From Acanthamoeba sp. SK_2022b (taxonomy: Eukaryota; Discosea; Longamoebia; Acanthamoebidae), in contig JANDJZ010000057.1 in NCBI GenBank assembly GCA_027943245.1, positions 93,825-157,824 of the forward strand: a stretch of DNA of 64,000 bases, written 5' to 3'. Position 1 is the stretch's first letter. The number at the start of each line of letters is the position of its first letter. A model generated the notes under the pieces. That model had not been told where the DNA came from, did not search any database, and worked only from the letters and a program-made list of their open reading frames with translations. Shown in pieces: positions 30,554-39,301 of the stretch. The position numbers and the translations under genes were made by a program.

Positions 30554-31102
30554 TTACTGGTACTGAACTTTAAAGTTGGCGTTCGCGTTGGCAGTACCAG
30601 GAGTGGCAGCACCGGTGGCGATGTAACGCGCCTGGAATGGCAGAGTGTTGGTACCGTCAGTCAGAGTGGCAGCAGTACTGAAGGTTGCACCGTCGAATGC
30701 CAGCGCTTTGCCTGCACTGTCCAGCACCTGCACACCCACGTTGGTAGCACCACCCGCAGAGGAGCTTTCCAGTGCCAGAGCAGTTGGGTTCTCAGCATTG
30801 ACAGCAACACCAGAGAATGCAATGGCCGCTTTGGTAGCAACGGTGGTATCGCAATCGTTCAGCTGAATGTTGAAGCCTACAGCAGAGCTGGTTTTACCCG
30901 CCTCGCTCAGCGTGGCAGTTTTGACCTGGCCCAGCTGGACGGTTTGGTCTACAGAACCGGCATCAACGGCGCAAGCAGCGTTAACTACTTCACCTTTAAA
31001 GTGAACGGTACCACCGTTAACGGTAGTAGTTGCTGCATGAGCCAGGCCAGCAGTCATCAGAGAGGCGGCAATCAAGGTGTTGATAAGACGGATCTTACGC
31101 AT
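30554..31102 (-). CDS. fimA: Major type 1 fimbrial subunit FimA
   Basis: From the ATG at 31102 the 182-residue pilin has signal peptide [23 protein letters not shown], mature N-terminus [20 protein letters not shown], two cysteines about 40 residues apart, and C-terminal NFKVQYQ. It forms the helical rod of the type 1 fimbria. It is the first gene of fimAICDFGH and lies 115 bp from the invertible element. Codon use is richer in GC than the flanking non-coding DNA. Confidence 0.95.
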   Translation of the reverse strand: MRKIRLINTLIAASLMTAGLAHAATTTVNGGTVHFKGEVVNAACAVDAGSVDQTVQLGQVKTATLSEAGKTSSAVGFNIQLNDCDTTVATKAAIAFSGVAVNAENPTALALESSSAGGATNVGVQVLDSAGKALAFDGATFSTAATLTDGTNTLPFQARYIATGAATPGTANANANFKVQYQ

Positions 31103-31217
31103 AAGTTCAAAACTCCATGTCTTGGTAAAAGGCCAATAATTGGCATAACAACTTGATTCAAATGAGCATTTTTTCTGTTTGTCTCGCGCCAAATCGAACA
31201 CGGAAAGACAAAAAAAG

Positions 31218-31240
31218 TAGTCAAAATGAACCAAATTGTA
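31218..31240 (+). repeat. Left inverted repeat of fim switch
   Basis: Twenty-three bases, TAGTC...TTGTA, identical in reverse complement to 31504-31526. The match stops exactly at both ends (mismatch at 31217/31527 and 31241/31503). Confidence 0.95.
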
Positions 31241-31503
31241 TCATTTGGAGTTAAATATTGTTTTTTGCATAATTACAGTTAAATGCTTCTAAATAAATAT
31301 GCATTGTAGTCAAACAAGCTGGAGAGGCGATTGATGGGATAATATAAGAATGGATAAAGTATGGATTGCGACTGCAAAGAATTTTGCACTCTCAGATGTT
31401 TCTGCTGCGGTTGGCTAGTTAGGTAACTAATAAAAGCGGATATTCTGTTAAAAAAAAGAATCCAAGAAGAATTGACTTGGCGCAAATTATAGACGAAACT
31501 AAT

Positions 31504-31526
31504 TACAATTTGGTTCATTTTGACTA
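31504..31526 (-). repeat. Right inverted repeat of fim switch
   Basis: Reverse complement of the left repeat over all 23 bases. It ends 6 bp from the recombinase stop codon. Confidence 0.95.
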
Positions 31527-31532
31527 ATTCCT

Positions 31533-32093
31533 CTACAATTCCTTTTGCCAAACCTCTGCAAACCGACGATGATTGCTCGAGGTATATAACACTGTGTGTT
31601 GAATGTTTCTATGTCCCAAATAGTCCTGTATCAGCCGCGTATCTGTCCCCCTGTTAGCCAAAGCATATCCGCATGAATGCCTCAACATATGTGGATTAAG
31701 AGAGACGGCGATACTTGCCAAGGAACCGAACTTCTTCATCATGTTATAAACTTGTTGGCGAGAAAGAGGACCGCCTTTTTGCGAGAGAAATATCCAAGGT
31801 GATTCGCAGCCACGCCATGTTACTCTTTCCTCTAGCCAAGCTTTTAGAAGCTTTATCTCTGAAGCCAAAAGTGGATGCGTTGTTTTTAAGCCGCTTTTTA
31901 GCCTGTTTACGTGCACGACTTTATCAATGAGATTGATATCCGAAAATTTTAAGTGGCAGAGCTCACTAACCCTGAAACCATGAATAAAACACATTTGAAT
32001 AAAACACTCATCTCGCTTAGGGAAACTTCCTTTACGAGATGCCTCAAGCAAGCGATCTATTTCATTTTGTGTAAGATATTTTCTTTTCTTCAC
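31533..32093 (-). CDS. FimB/FimE-type tyrosine recombinase
   Basis: The GTG at 32093, seven bases after GGAGG, gives 186 residues starting VKKRKYLTQNEIDRLL, aligned with FimB; an extension of 40 codons upstream is open but unsupported. All catalytic residues are present: Arg41, Lys66, His135, Arg138, His161 and Tyr170 (HMLRHSCGYALA, GHRNIQHTVLY). FimB and FimE invert the fimA promoter in E. coli; MrpI does so in Proteus. Here one recombinase is encoded, so it may switch both ways. It is transcribed toward the switch, the E. coli orientation. GC is low. Confidence 0.92.
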   Translation of the reverse strand: MKKRKYLTQNEIDRLLEASRKGSFPKRDECFIQMCFIHGFRVSELCHLKFSDINLIDKVVHVNRLKSGLKTTHPLLASEIKLLKAWLEERVTWRGCESPWIFLSQKGGPLSRQQVYNMMKKFGSLASIAVSLNPHMLRHSCGYALANRGTDTRLIQDYLGHRNIQHTVLYTSSNHRRFAEVWQKEL

Positions 32094-32670
32094 AGAAACA
32101 CCTCCATATTTTAGGCCGTGTGAAAAATTACCGTCGATTTTCAAGCTTCTTGATATCAATAGTATTATCTCAAGTGAAACATAGTTAGGCAATATAATTA
32201 AGGTATAAATCAAGATGGTTTAATCCGTGTATTAATATCACAGCCTATTTATTGAACGACATAACTTAATTGCGGACACCATCTATTTTTCAAGCTATCT
32301 TTTCCATGCATAATAACTTTTAAATAAAAAACGAATCACATTCCAATATGGAAACATCTGATTTCATCATGTCAATAAAAATGACTATACATACTACTTA
32401 TCACTCTCCCGTCTATTAAACCCGACTAAGAATGCATTTCACATCAGCATTGACCTGTTCGCGTCGTTGGCTAATACACTGCGACCTGGGTGATCCGCTA
32501 ATACGTTCTTCTATTTATCTCATATACTGAGCACAAAAAGATTGTGTGGTGTGTAAGTGGCTGAAGTGAAAATTTCAAAGCTCCTGTGCAAGTGTAAGCA
32601 TCCAGTAAATCGAATTATTCAATTTTAGAGATCTTTCGGCATATAGAATGTGTCCTTTAAAGAGATCATC

Positions 32671-32832
32671 ATGCGCAAAGCCCATTTTACTGAGCATCAG
32701 ATCATCCTCGTACTGAACTCCGTCGAAGCAGATTGGACCGTCAAAAATGTTTGCCGCGAAGCAGGAATATCTGAGGCCTCGTACTACAACTGAAAAGCAA
32801 AGCGCGGCGGGAATTCACCCTATGATATTAAA
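32671..32832 (+). pseudogene. IS3-family transposase orfA remnant
   Basis: From the ATG at 32671 the frame reads MRKAHFTEHQIILVLNSVEA and on through the helix-turn-helix GISEASYYN, where the usual tryptophan codon has become TGA (32791); KAKRGG then follows in frame before similarity ends. This is the N-terminal part of the OrfA of IS3-group elements (IS407-like, MRKSRFT-type). The rest of the element, including orfB, is absent. Confidence 0.85.
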
Positions 32833-33022
32833 TAAATAAAATATTTTAAGGAGGAAATAAAACGAGTATGCTTACATTTTCTGGTATTAGGTTTCTTTGT
32901 TGTGCAATTTCCTCGCGGTTATCGCTTTGTCCCTTCGTTATTCAAACGTCATCGTTCGCTTCCTTTCAGTGGCGATTACCCTTTGGTGAGCTGATACGTG
33001 CTTAAGCCACATTCCCAAATAT

Positions 33023-33046
33023 CCGGCATGCCCGCAGGCATGCCGG
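33023..33046. repeat. Perfect inverted repeat after the PepSY operon
   Basis: CCGGCATGCC, 4-base loop, GGCATGCCGG, 8 bp beyond the stop of the minus-strand PepSY gene. No clear U-tract follows; it resembles a REP-like element or a weak terminator. Confidence 0.6.
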
Positions 33047-33054
33047 ACGCTACC

Positions 33055-34716
33055 TCACCGCCCCTCTTTCTCTCCCAGGAAGAAATACCACAGCGGAATG
33101 GAAAGCAGCAGGGTGAACACCAGCGTATACAGCAGCACCATCAGGCTCTGCATGATCACCATCTGGGCACTCCAGGCGCCGATCGGCAGTTGGAATTGCT
33201 CGACGGTGCCGCCAAGGATCGCTCGGCCCATCACGCAGCCGACCGCCAGCGCCACGGTCGCCACCGCCGCGCGGAACTTACGCACCTCGGCGCGGCGGGC
33301 GGCCGCTTCCGGCGTTTCGTCCCGGTGGCTTTGCCGTTGGCCGCGCCAGCGCCACACGTCCACCAGCAGCAACGCCACGAGGCTCACGCCCATCACCGGC
33401 AGGCAATACCCCAGCGCCGATGCCACCAACAGCGTGACGGCACGCGCCGGCAGGGAAAGCGCCAGCCAGGCGGCGACCAGCGTATGCACCGGATGCTGCG
33501 CCCCCGCCGCCGGGCGGCGGATCCACCACATGCGGTAACCCAACGCGACCATCAAGCACAACCCAAGGCCAAACGCCGCCAGCAGCAGCTGATTTGGCAA
33601 GCCGAACAGAATGCCCATGTGGGCGTCGATGCCCCAGCGGGTCAGCTTGGCGATGAGTGGGAAGGTGTCGAACCGCACCTGATCGATGACGACGAAGCTT
33701 TGCGGTGCGATGGCAACCGCGTCCACCTGCGTCGGCCAGCTGCGATCCACTTCGGTTACCGTCCAGGCCTTGCCCTCGCCTTTCGGCTGGCGCAGCTCGA
33801 CCTTGGCGGCATCTATTCCGGCGGCGCGCGCGGCGTGCAACGCCCGCTCCCAGTCGCCGTTCAGCGCATTGCTCTGCGCGGCAGGGCCCATCTTCATGCC
33901 CGGCATCATCCCGCGGTGCTCGGCGTGCGGATCGGCCGGCGTCTGCGGCGCATCGGCCTGTAGGCTGGTGTTGACCTGCGGTGTCAGCCAGCCCAGGTTG
34001 GCCCGCAGCGCGTCGATGTTGCCGCCGGCCCACTGCGACCAGGTCAGCCCGGTAGCCGAGAAGAACAGCAGCCCGGCCAGCAACGCCACACCCAGCGTGA
34101 TATGCCAATGGCGGCTGGCGGCGAAGCCCCCTTTCGCCCTTTTCAGCTTGCGCTTCGGCCGCGTCGCCAGCCACAGCGCCACGCCGCCCAGCGCGGCCAC
34201 CCACAGCCAGGAGGCCGCCAGCTCGCTGTAGTTGCGCCCCAGATCGCCGAGCAGCAGGCTGCTGTGCAACTTATCCAGCCAGGTGCGCAGCGGCAGCACG
34301 CCGGAGGTGCCGTACACCGTCATATCGCCCTTGATCGCCAGGGTATAAGGATCGACAAACAGCGCGCGCGACTCGGAAGCACCCAGATCGGCACCCGCGA
34401 ACTGTACGCGCGTGGTGTCCATTGCGCCGGGTGCCGGGCGCACGGCGTAAATGCGCGCCTCGTCACCCACCGCGCGGCGGGCGGCGGCGATCTGGTCAGC
34501 CAGCGATCTCGCCTGCCCGTGCGGTTCGGTGAAAAGCGCATCGCGATACAGCGCCTCTTCAAGCTGCGGCGTCAACACATACAGCGTGCCGGTCAATGCA
34601 GCGACCAGAATAAAAGGAGCGACCAGCAGGCCGATATAAAAATGCAGCCGTCTGATCAGGTTCAGCATCGCGCCACGCGGCGATGCGGCAGGTGGAGTTT
34701 TGGTTATTGAAGACAT
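33055..34716 (-). CDS. PepSY-associated transmembrane protein
   Basis: The 553-residue inner-membrane protein has the PepSY_TM pattern: TM1 near residues 23-48 (LHFYIGLLVAPFILVAALTG), a periplasmic PepSY-like domain, TM helices near 160-185 and 205-230 (HWHITLGVALLAGLLFFSATG), a second periplasmic domain with a His/Met-rich stretch (HAEHRGMMPGMKMG), and further helices. Such proteins (PiuB-like) are tied to iron or copper reduction or uptake at the inner membrane. It follows the His/Met-rich DUF2946 gene by 71 bp, so copper is the likelier metal. Substrate is inferred only. Confidence 0.85.
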   Translation of the reverse strand: MSSITKTPPAASPRGAMLNLIRRLHFYIGLLVAPFILVAALTGTLYVLTPQLEEALYRDALFTEPHGQARSLADQIAAARRAVGDEARIYAVRPAPGAMDTTRVQFAGADLGASESRALFVDPYTLAIKGDMTVYGTSGVLPLRTWLDKLHSSLLLGDLGRNYSELAASWLWVAALGGVALWLATRPKRKLKRAKGGFAASRHWHITLGVALLAGLLFFSATGLTWSQWAGGNIDALRANLGWLTPQVNTSLQADAPQTPADPHAEHRGMMPGMKMGPAAQSNALNGDWERALHAARAAGIDAAKVELRQPKGEGKAWTVTEVDRSWPTQVDAVAIAPQSFVVIDQVRFDTFPLIAKLTRWGIDAHMGILFGLPNQLLLAAFGLGLCLMVALGYRMWWIRRPAAGAQHPVHTLVAAWLALSLPARAVTLLVASALGYCLPVMGVSLVALLLVDVWRWRGQRQSHRDETPEAAARRAEVRKFRAAVATVALAVGCVMGRAILGGTVEQFQLPIGAWSAQMVIMQSLMVLLYTLVFTLLLSIPLWYFFLGEKEGR

Positions 34717-34787
34717 GGCCTTTCTCGTTTTTCAAACTGTGCGCGCAGGCAAACCGTCCGCAGCGATACGGACGGCGTTACCCATGA

Positions 34788-35204
34788 TCAAGCAATAGGG
34801 AAAAACGGTTGGCCGGGCGGCCCGCGCGGGCTCGGCCGCAGAGTCAGGCGCCGAATGGGCGGAGAAACGATGCGCGGCGCGCAAGGCAGGCGCGCGATGC
34901 GCGCCATCAGCCACAGCAGCGGGACGAATGTCCACAGCAGCAGCGGCACGTGGATCAGCAGCTCGCAATAGCCGCAGAAAATCATCTCCGCAGGATCCAT
35001 GCCGTGGTGGCCGGCATGCTCGGCGGCGGGCATCGCCATCGCGTGCATGTCGTGCGGCATGGCGGCGTCAGGCTGCGCCATGCCGCCCATCATCGGGTGG
35101 TGCATCAGCGATTTCGACACCACCGGCGCCACAAACAGCAACAGCACCGCCATAATGGCGATGCAGGCGGTAAAGCGTTGCTGTAGCTGGCGTGGCACTC
35201 TCAT
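34788..35204 (-). CDS. DUF2946 family protein, probable copper handling
   Basis: The 138-residue protein has an N-terminal membrane helix (residues 11-30), a segment rich in His and Met (HHPMMGGMAQPDAAMPHDMHAMAMP within residues 35-60), then a CGYCELLIHVPLLL helix. DUF2946 proteins often accompany copper receptors and PepSY proteins. It precedes the PepSY gene on the same strand. No good ribosome site precedes the ATG, so the start is uncertain. Function is inferred from composition and context. Confidence 0.8.
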   Translation of the reverse strand: MRVPRQLQQRFTACIAIMAVLLLFVAPVVSKSLMHHPMMGGMAQPDAAMPHDMHAMAMPAAEHAGHHGMDPAEMIFCGYCELLIHVPLLLWTFVPLLWLMARIARLPCAPRIVSPPIRRLTLRPSPRGPPGQPFFPIA

Positions 35205-35316
35205 CGCGGCGGCGAATTAACCCGGTCGGTGGCGAACAAGCGGCCAGTGTAACCCGCGATGCGCGATGAGGTGAAAGAAAAGTCAGATTTGTCTTACGCC
35301 CCCCCAGCGGCGGCGA

Positions 35317-35775
35317 TCACAGCGCCCGCGAATAGACCCGCGAGGCCTCGCCCCACGGGTGATACCCGAGCCCGTTATAAACGAAGCCGCTGCGCTCGTA
35401 GTAGCCTTCCAGGTCGGTGCACAGGTGCAGCTGCGGGAAGCCCAGTCGGCGGGTTTCCGCCGCCACATGCTCAATCAGTTTGGCGCCGTAGCCACGGCCG
35501 CGCTGCGCTTCCTCTACGTAGAGCGCGCACAGCCAGGGATACAACTCCCCACGGCTGATAAAATCGTTGGTGATGAGCCCCGCGCAGCCGAGGATCTGGT
35601 CATTTTCCATCAGCAGGTACCACTGGGGCAGCGGGTTGGCGGCGCCGAGGCTGCGGTTGATGGCGTCTTCATACATCATCAGCGTCTCTGCCGTGGCCCA
35701 ATGCCGCTGAAAATACGCAATGGCGCGCGGCGCCAGCTCGGGCGCTTGCCGCACCGAAATCATGTCCATCGTCAT
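35317..35775 (-). CDS. GNAT family N-acetyltransferase
   Basis: The 152-residue protein has the GNAT fold, with the acetyl-CoA loop RGRGYGAKL near residue 92 and the C-terminal YYERSGFVYNG segment. Substrate is unknown. The start could be the first ATG (35775) or the one two codons later, which is better spaced from GGGA. It stands alone between the copper pair and a divergent methyltransferase gene. Confidence 0.85.
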   Translation of the reverse strand: MTMDMISVRQAPELAPRAIAYFQRHWATAETLMMYEDAINRSLGAANPLPQWYLLMENDQILGCAGLITNDFISRGELYPWLCALYVEEAQRGRGYGAKLIEHVAAETRRLGFPQLHLCTDLEGYYERSGFVYNGLGYHPWGEASRVYSRAL

Positions 35776-35869
35776 TCCCGTTATTCATGTTGTCAGCGTA
35801 GAATTATGCAGCAATATGCACGGTATGGCAGCGGCATTCCGCCGCCGTCATTCACCCCAAGGAGTCATC

Positions 35870-36604
35870 ATGACGCAAAACATCTATGACAATCAGGCCT
35901 TCTTCGACGGCTATGCGCAGCTCAGCCGCTCGCAGCACGGCCTGGACGGCGCGCCGGAATGGCCCGCCATCCGCCGCATCCTGCCGGATTTGCAGGGCAA
36001 AAGCGTGGTCGATCTCGGCTGCGGCTACGGCTGGTTCTGCCGCAGCGCGCGCGAACAGGGCGCAGCCAGCGTGCTGGGGCTGGACGTTTCGGAAAAAATG
36101 CTGGGCAAGGCGCGGGAGATGACCGCCGACGCGGGCATCGAGTACCGTCGGCAGGATTTGGCGCAGCTGCAGCTGCCGCCGGAAAGTTACGATCTTGCCT
36201 ACAGCTCGCTGACGCTGCACTACCTCGAGGATCTGGCCGCCCTGTTCGCCACGGTTTACGCCGCGCTGAAACCCGGCGGACAGTTTATCTTCACCGCCGA
36301 GCACCCGATCTACACCGCCCCGGCGCAGCAGGGCTGGCTGACCGACGGCAACGGGCAGAAATCCTGGCCGGTGAACGGCTACCAGCGAGAAGGCCAGCGC
36401 GTTTCCAACTGGCTGGCGGAAGGTGTCATCAAGCAGCACCGCACGCTCGGCGGCTATATCAACCCGCTGGCGCAGCAAGGCTTTATCATCCAGCATTTGA
36501 ACGAATGGGGCCCCAGCGCGCAGCAAATTGCCGCTAATCCGGCGCTGGACGAAGAGCAGGAGCGCCCGATGATCTTCATTCTCGCCGCCCGCAAACCCGC
36601 CTGA
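35870..36604 (+). CDS. SAM-dependent class I methyltransferase
   Basis: The 244-residue protein starts at 35870 behind AAGGAG and has motif I VVDLGCGYGWF, followed by GLDVSEKML and DLAYSSLTLHYL, typical of the Methyltransf_11 group. Target is unknown. It is divergent from the GNAT gene at 35317; an upstream open extension is not supported. Confidence 0.88.
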   Translation: MTQNIYDNQAFFDGYAQLSRSQHGLDGAPEWPAIRRILPDLQGKSVVDLGCGYGWFCRSAREQGAASVLGLDVSEKMLGKAREMTADAGIEYRRQDLAQLQLPPESYDLAYSSLTLHYLEDLAALFATVYAALKPGGQFIFTAEHPIYTAPAQQGWLTDGNGQKSWPVNGYQREGQRVSNWLAEGVIKQHRTLGGYINPLAQQGFIIQHLNEWGPSAQQIAANPALDEEQERPMIFILAARKPA

Positions 36605-36666
36605 TTGATCCGCAGTAAACCGTTCACACCACCACAGTTGGGGAGGCCACCTCCCCCCAACGGCTA

Positions 36667-37164
36667 TTATGCCGGCAACGCCACCCCATGTGCCGCGAAG
36701 TGCGTCAACGCCTCGCCCTCCATACGATAGCGCACCCACTCGCTCTGCGGCTGCGCGCCGATGCTGAGGTAGAAATCGATGGCCGGTTGGTTCCAGTCCA
36801 GCACGCTCCACTCCAGGCGGCCGCACTGCCGTTCGCACGCCAGTTGGGCGATGTGCCGCAGCAGCTTTTTACCGGCGCCCGCGCCGCGATGCTTCGGCGC
36901 CACGTACAGGTCTTCCAGATAGATGCCGTTTTTACCCAGCCAGGTGGAGTAACTCATAAAGAACACCGCATAACCCGCCGGCTCGCCGTTTACCGTACAA
37001 ATCAGCGCTTCGGAACAGCCGCCCGGCCCAAACAGGCTGCGTTCGATATCTTCCACGCTGGCCAGCACCTGCTCGCGCGCCTTTTCGTACACTGCCAGCT
37101 CGATAATCATATCCAGAATCAGTTGGGCGTCGCTTTTTTGCGCCGGGTAAATCTCGATGGTCAT
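36667..37164 (-). CDS. GNAT N-acetyltransferase, diamine/polyamine type
   Basis: The 165-residue protein resembles spermidine/spermine and thialysine acetyltransferases: YLEDLYVAPKHRGAGAGKKLL is the acetyl-CoA motif, and LEWSVLDWNQPAIDFYLSIGA the C-terminal motif of that group. The actual substrate is not known. It is divergent from the LysR gene at 37259, which may control it. Confidence 0.87.
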   Translation of the reverse strand: MTIEIYPAQKSDAQLILDMIIELAVYEKAREQVLASVEDIERSLFGPGGCSEALICTVNGEPAGYAVFFMSYSTWLGKNGIYLEDLYVAPKHRGAGAGKKLLRHIAQLACERQCGRLEWSVLDWNQPAIDFYLSIGAQPQSEWVRYRMEGEALTHFAAHGVALPA

Positions 37165-37258
37165 GGCAAATCCTGAGTGTGTTGATGACTGTGCTTGCCA
37201 GCATATCGCGCCTCAAATACTGTATGAACTGCATTTTCATCAACAGGTAATGAATATC

Positions 37259-38176
37259 ATGCATCTGGATTTGAAGCGTCTCGATCTCAACCTGCTGCTG
37301 GTGTTCGAAGCGGTCTATCGGCTGCGGTCGGTGACGCGCGCCGCGGCGGAGCTGGCCCTCAGCGCGTCGGCGCTGAGCCACGCACTGATCCGGCTGCGCA
37401 AGGCGCTGGCGGACGAGCTGTTCTACCGGGTCGGTAACGACATGCACCCGACGGTGTATGCCGACAGCCTGGCCCCGACCGTCAGCGAAAGTCTGGCGCT
37501 GCTGGCCAAAGGGCTGCATCCGCGCCCGCGCTTCGTCCCCGCCGAAAGCCGGGAGAGCTTCACCTTCGCCATTACCGATTACACCGCCTTCGCGGTGTTT
37601 CCCGCGCTGATGGCGCAAATGCAGCGCCTAGCGCCGGGGCTATCGTTCCAGCTGCGCTATTCCGAGCGCAAGGTGGCATTGAACGATCTGCTGGCGGGGC
37701 GCATCGACTTCGCGCTGGGCTTTACCGAAACCGACGGCGAAAGCTACCCGGAGATCGACGAGGTGAGCTGGCTGGAGGATGAGTATGTGGCGATTTGTTC
37801 ACCCGCCTTCAGCGTAAAATACGGCGAACTGACGCTGGAAAACTACCTGCAGGCGCGCCATCTGGTGGTGACGCCGTGGAACGAACAGCGCGGCGTCATT
37901 GACTACCAGCTCGATAAGCTGGGGCTGCAGCGCGATATCGCCATCCGCACGCCTTCGCTGCTGGGAGCGCCGTTCATCGTCGCCGACAGCGAACTGGTGA
38001 TGAGCATGCCGCGCTACGCCGCGCAAAAATTGCGGCAGGCGGCGGCGCTGGATATCCACCCCCTGCCGTTTCCGGTGCCGCCGTATCAGATTAAAATCTA
38101 CCTGCACCGCAAGAACGGCCGGCCGGAGGCCTGCCGCTGGTTGCGGCAACAGCTGCAGGCGCTGGCGGCGTTATAA
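37259..38176 (+). CDS. LysR-family transcriptional regulator
   Basis: The 305-residue protein has an N-terminal winged HTH (LDLNLLLVFEAVYRLRSVTRAAAEL) and a substrate-binding domain. The start at 37259 (MHLDLKR) is chosen for distance from AGG; an ATG three codons before is too close. It resembles NodD/PcpR-type regulators by the LDLNLL start. It is divergent from the acetyltransferase gene and convergent with the DUF1543 gene, overlapping its end by 6 bp. Confidence 0.9.
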   Translation: MHLDLKRLDLNLLLVFEAVYRLRSVTRAAAELALSASALSHALIRLRKALADELFYRVGNDMHPTVYADSLAPTVSESLALLAKGLHPRPRFVPAESRESFTFAITDYTAFAVFPALMAQMQRLAPGLSFQLRYSERKVALNDLLAGRIDFALGFTETDGESYPEIDEVSWLEDEYVAICSPAFSVKYGELTLENYLQARHLVVTPWNEQRGVIDYQLDKLGLQRDIAIRTPSLLGAPFIVADSELVMSMPRYAAQKLRQAAALDIHPLPFPVPPYQIKIYLHRKNGRPEACRWLRQQLQALAAL

Positions 38177-38686
38177 CGCGGGTTCGCCGATCGGCAGATA
38201 CCCCTGCCACAGCGGCCGGGCCGGTTTGCCGTGCGGGTTGGCCCGCAGATGCACGTGGTAGCCCTGCAGCGCCTGCAGCAGCAGGCAGTCGTCCACCTCG
38301 GCCAGGTCATCCTTGTGCTGCTGCGCGCTGTCCGTCAGCAGCACCCGTTTGGCTTTGTCCTTCGCCTCGTCGGCGGAACGCGCCACAAACAGGCCGAACT
38401 GGTGCAATTCCGCCAGCTCATCGCTGCGGTAGCCGCCCACGTTGACGAAAAACAGCTTCTCTTCACCGGCGAACGGCGCAGGCTCCAGGCTCACGTCGTA
38501 ACCGTCCGCCCAGTCGATGCGCGCATAGCCGTCGACATGCACCTTGCGCTTATCGCCGAACCACTTTTCACGCAGCAACGGATACGCCTCTTCCGGCCGA
38601 TCCGCCGCCGCGAACTGCACGTCGTGCAGCTCAATATTGGCGCCCGGCGCCGTACCGCCCACATAAAACATCAATAATCCCGGCAT
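38171..38686 (-). CDS. DUF1543 domain protein
   Basis: The 171-residue protein starts MPGLLMFYVGG behind AAGGAG and has the GTAPGANIELHDVQF pattern of DUF1543, duplicated in the second half (LFFVNVGGYRSDELAELHQFGLF). Function is unknown. An upstream extension of 25 codons is dismissed. It overlaps the 3' end of the LysR gene. Confidence 0.85.
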   Translation of the reverse strand: MPGLLMFYVGGTAPGANIELHDVQFAAADRPEEAYPLLREKWFGDKRKVHVDGYARIDWADGYDVSLEPAPFAGEEKLFFVNVGGYRSDELAELHQFGLFVARSADEAKDKAKRVLLTDSAQQHKDDLAEVDDCLLLQALQGYHVHLRANPHGKPARPLWQGYLPIGEPAL

Positions 38687-38806
38687 GTTATTCTGCTCTC
38701 CTTGGTGATAATCGCTATATAAAATAATACATAACGAAACTCGTGCCAACGGCAGCGCCATTCTGTGTTATCAATAGGTGAGGTTTAATCTGTTGTGGAG
38801 GAACGC

Positions 38807-38989
38807 ATGGCATTCAATATCGGTGATTTTGTTCAACGCACCACCGGCGGCCCAAAGATGACCGTGGTGGCGATCGACGGTGAAACCCTGGTTTGCAGCT
38901 GGAATGAACTGGGCAAAGAGCAGCGCACGGAGGTGCAGGCCAGCGATGTGGCGCTGTACCACGAAGACGGCGATTTCGGCGTCTGCTGA
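38807..38989 (+). CDS. YodC-like DUF2158 protein
   Basis: The 60-residue protein starts MAFNIGDFVQRTTGGPKMTV directly behind GGAGG. The GDFVQLKSGGPxMTV start and following C.W segment mark DUF2158 (E. coli YodC), a small SH3-like beta protein of unknown function. It is convergent with yjdJ. Confidence 0.88.
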   Translation: MAFNIGDFVQRTTGGPKMTVVAIDGETLVCSWNELGKEQRTEVQASDVALYHEDGDFGVC

Positions 38990-39021
38990 ATAACCGGGGC
39001 GCACCGCGCCCCGTTATCGCT

Positions 39022-39300
39022 TCAGGCGCGAATGTCCTGATAGGCCGGCGTGGTATCAAACTCATGCTTGGCGAACGGGCAGAGCGGAATGATTTTACGC
39101 CGCTCCGCGCGCATCTTCTCCACCACCAGCGCCACCAGCTTTTTACCGACGCCCTGCCCCTTCAATGACTCATCCACCCAGGTGTGATCGATAATGGTCA
39201 GCTTGTCGCCGCTCGGCACGAAAGAGATCTCGGCGATCAGCTTGCCCTGCTCGTCATTGATATAAAAACGCTTGTCGTCTACCAGTATTTTATGTTCCAT
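39022..39300 (-). CDS. yjdJ: YjdJ-type GNAT acetyltransferase
   Basis: The 92-residue protein matches E. coli YjdJ: a minimal GNAT fold with [16 protein letters not shown] and the conserved [11 protein letters not shown] end. The target is unknown. Its start codon is 2 bp after the yjdI stop, so the two are one operon, as in E. coli. Confidence 0.93.
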   Translation of the reverse strand: MEHKILVDDKRFYINDEQGKLIAEISFVPSGDKLTIIDHTWVDESLKGQGVGKKLVALVVEKMRAERRKIIPLCPFAKHEFDTTPAYQDIRA

Positions 39301-39301
39301 A

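Larger units (their letters stand above)
31218..31526. promoter_or_regulatory. Predicted invertible fim switch (fimS-like)
   Basis: A 309-bp segment is bounded by perfect 23-bp inverted repeats (31218-31240 and 31504-31526) and lies between fimA and a FimB-like recombinase gene. The size is close to E. coli fimS (314 bp); the repeats are longer, more like those of the Proteus mrp switch. It should carry the fimA promoter and flip to turn fimbriae on or off. Weak promoter candidates exist in both directions: TTAACT-N17-AATATT toward fimA, and an extended TGG-GATAAT (31338-31343) away from it. The present orientation cannot be assigned as on or off. Confidence 0.88.
32094..33054. other. AT-rich flank with IS remnant
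   Basis: No intact gene lies in these 960 bp. 32094-32670 is AT-rich and should contain the recombinase promoter. 32671-32832 is a broken IS3-type orfA. From about 32900 GC rises toward backbone values, and an inverted repeat at 33023-33046 marks the end of the next operon, so the right edge of the islet is near 32850-32950. Confidence 0.6.

Noticed and set aside
33023..33046. Palindrome as a CRISPR or attachment site
   Set aside because: Single copy, no repeat partner or spacer structure.
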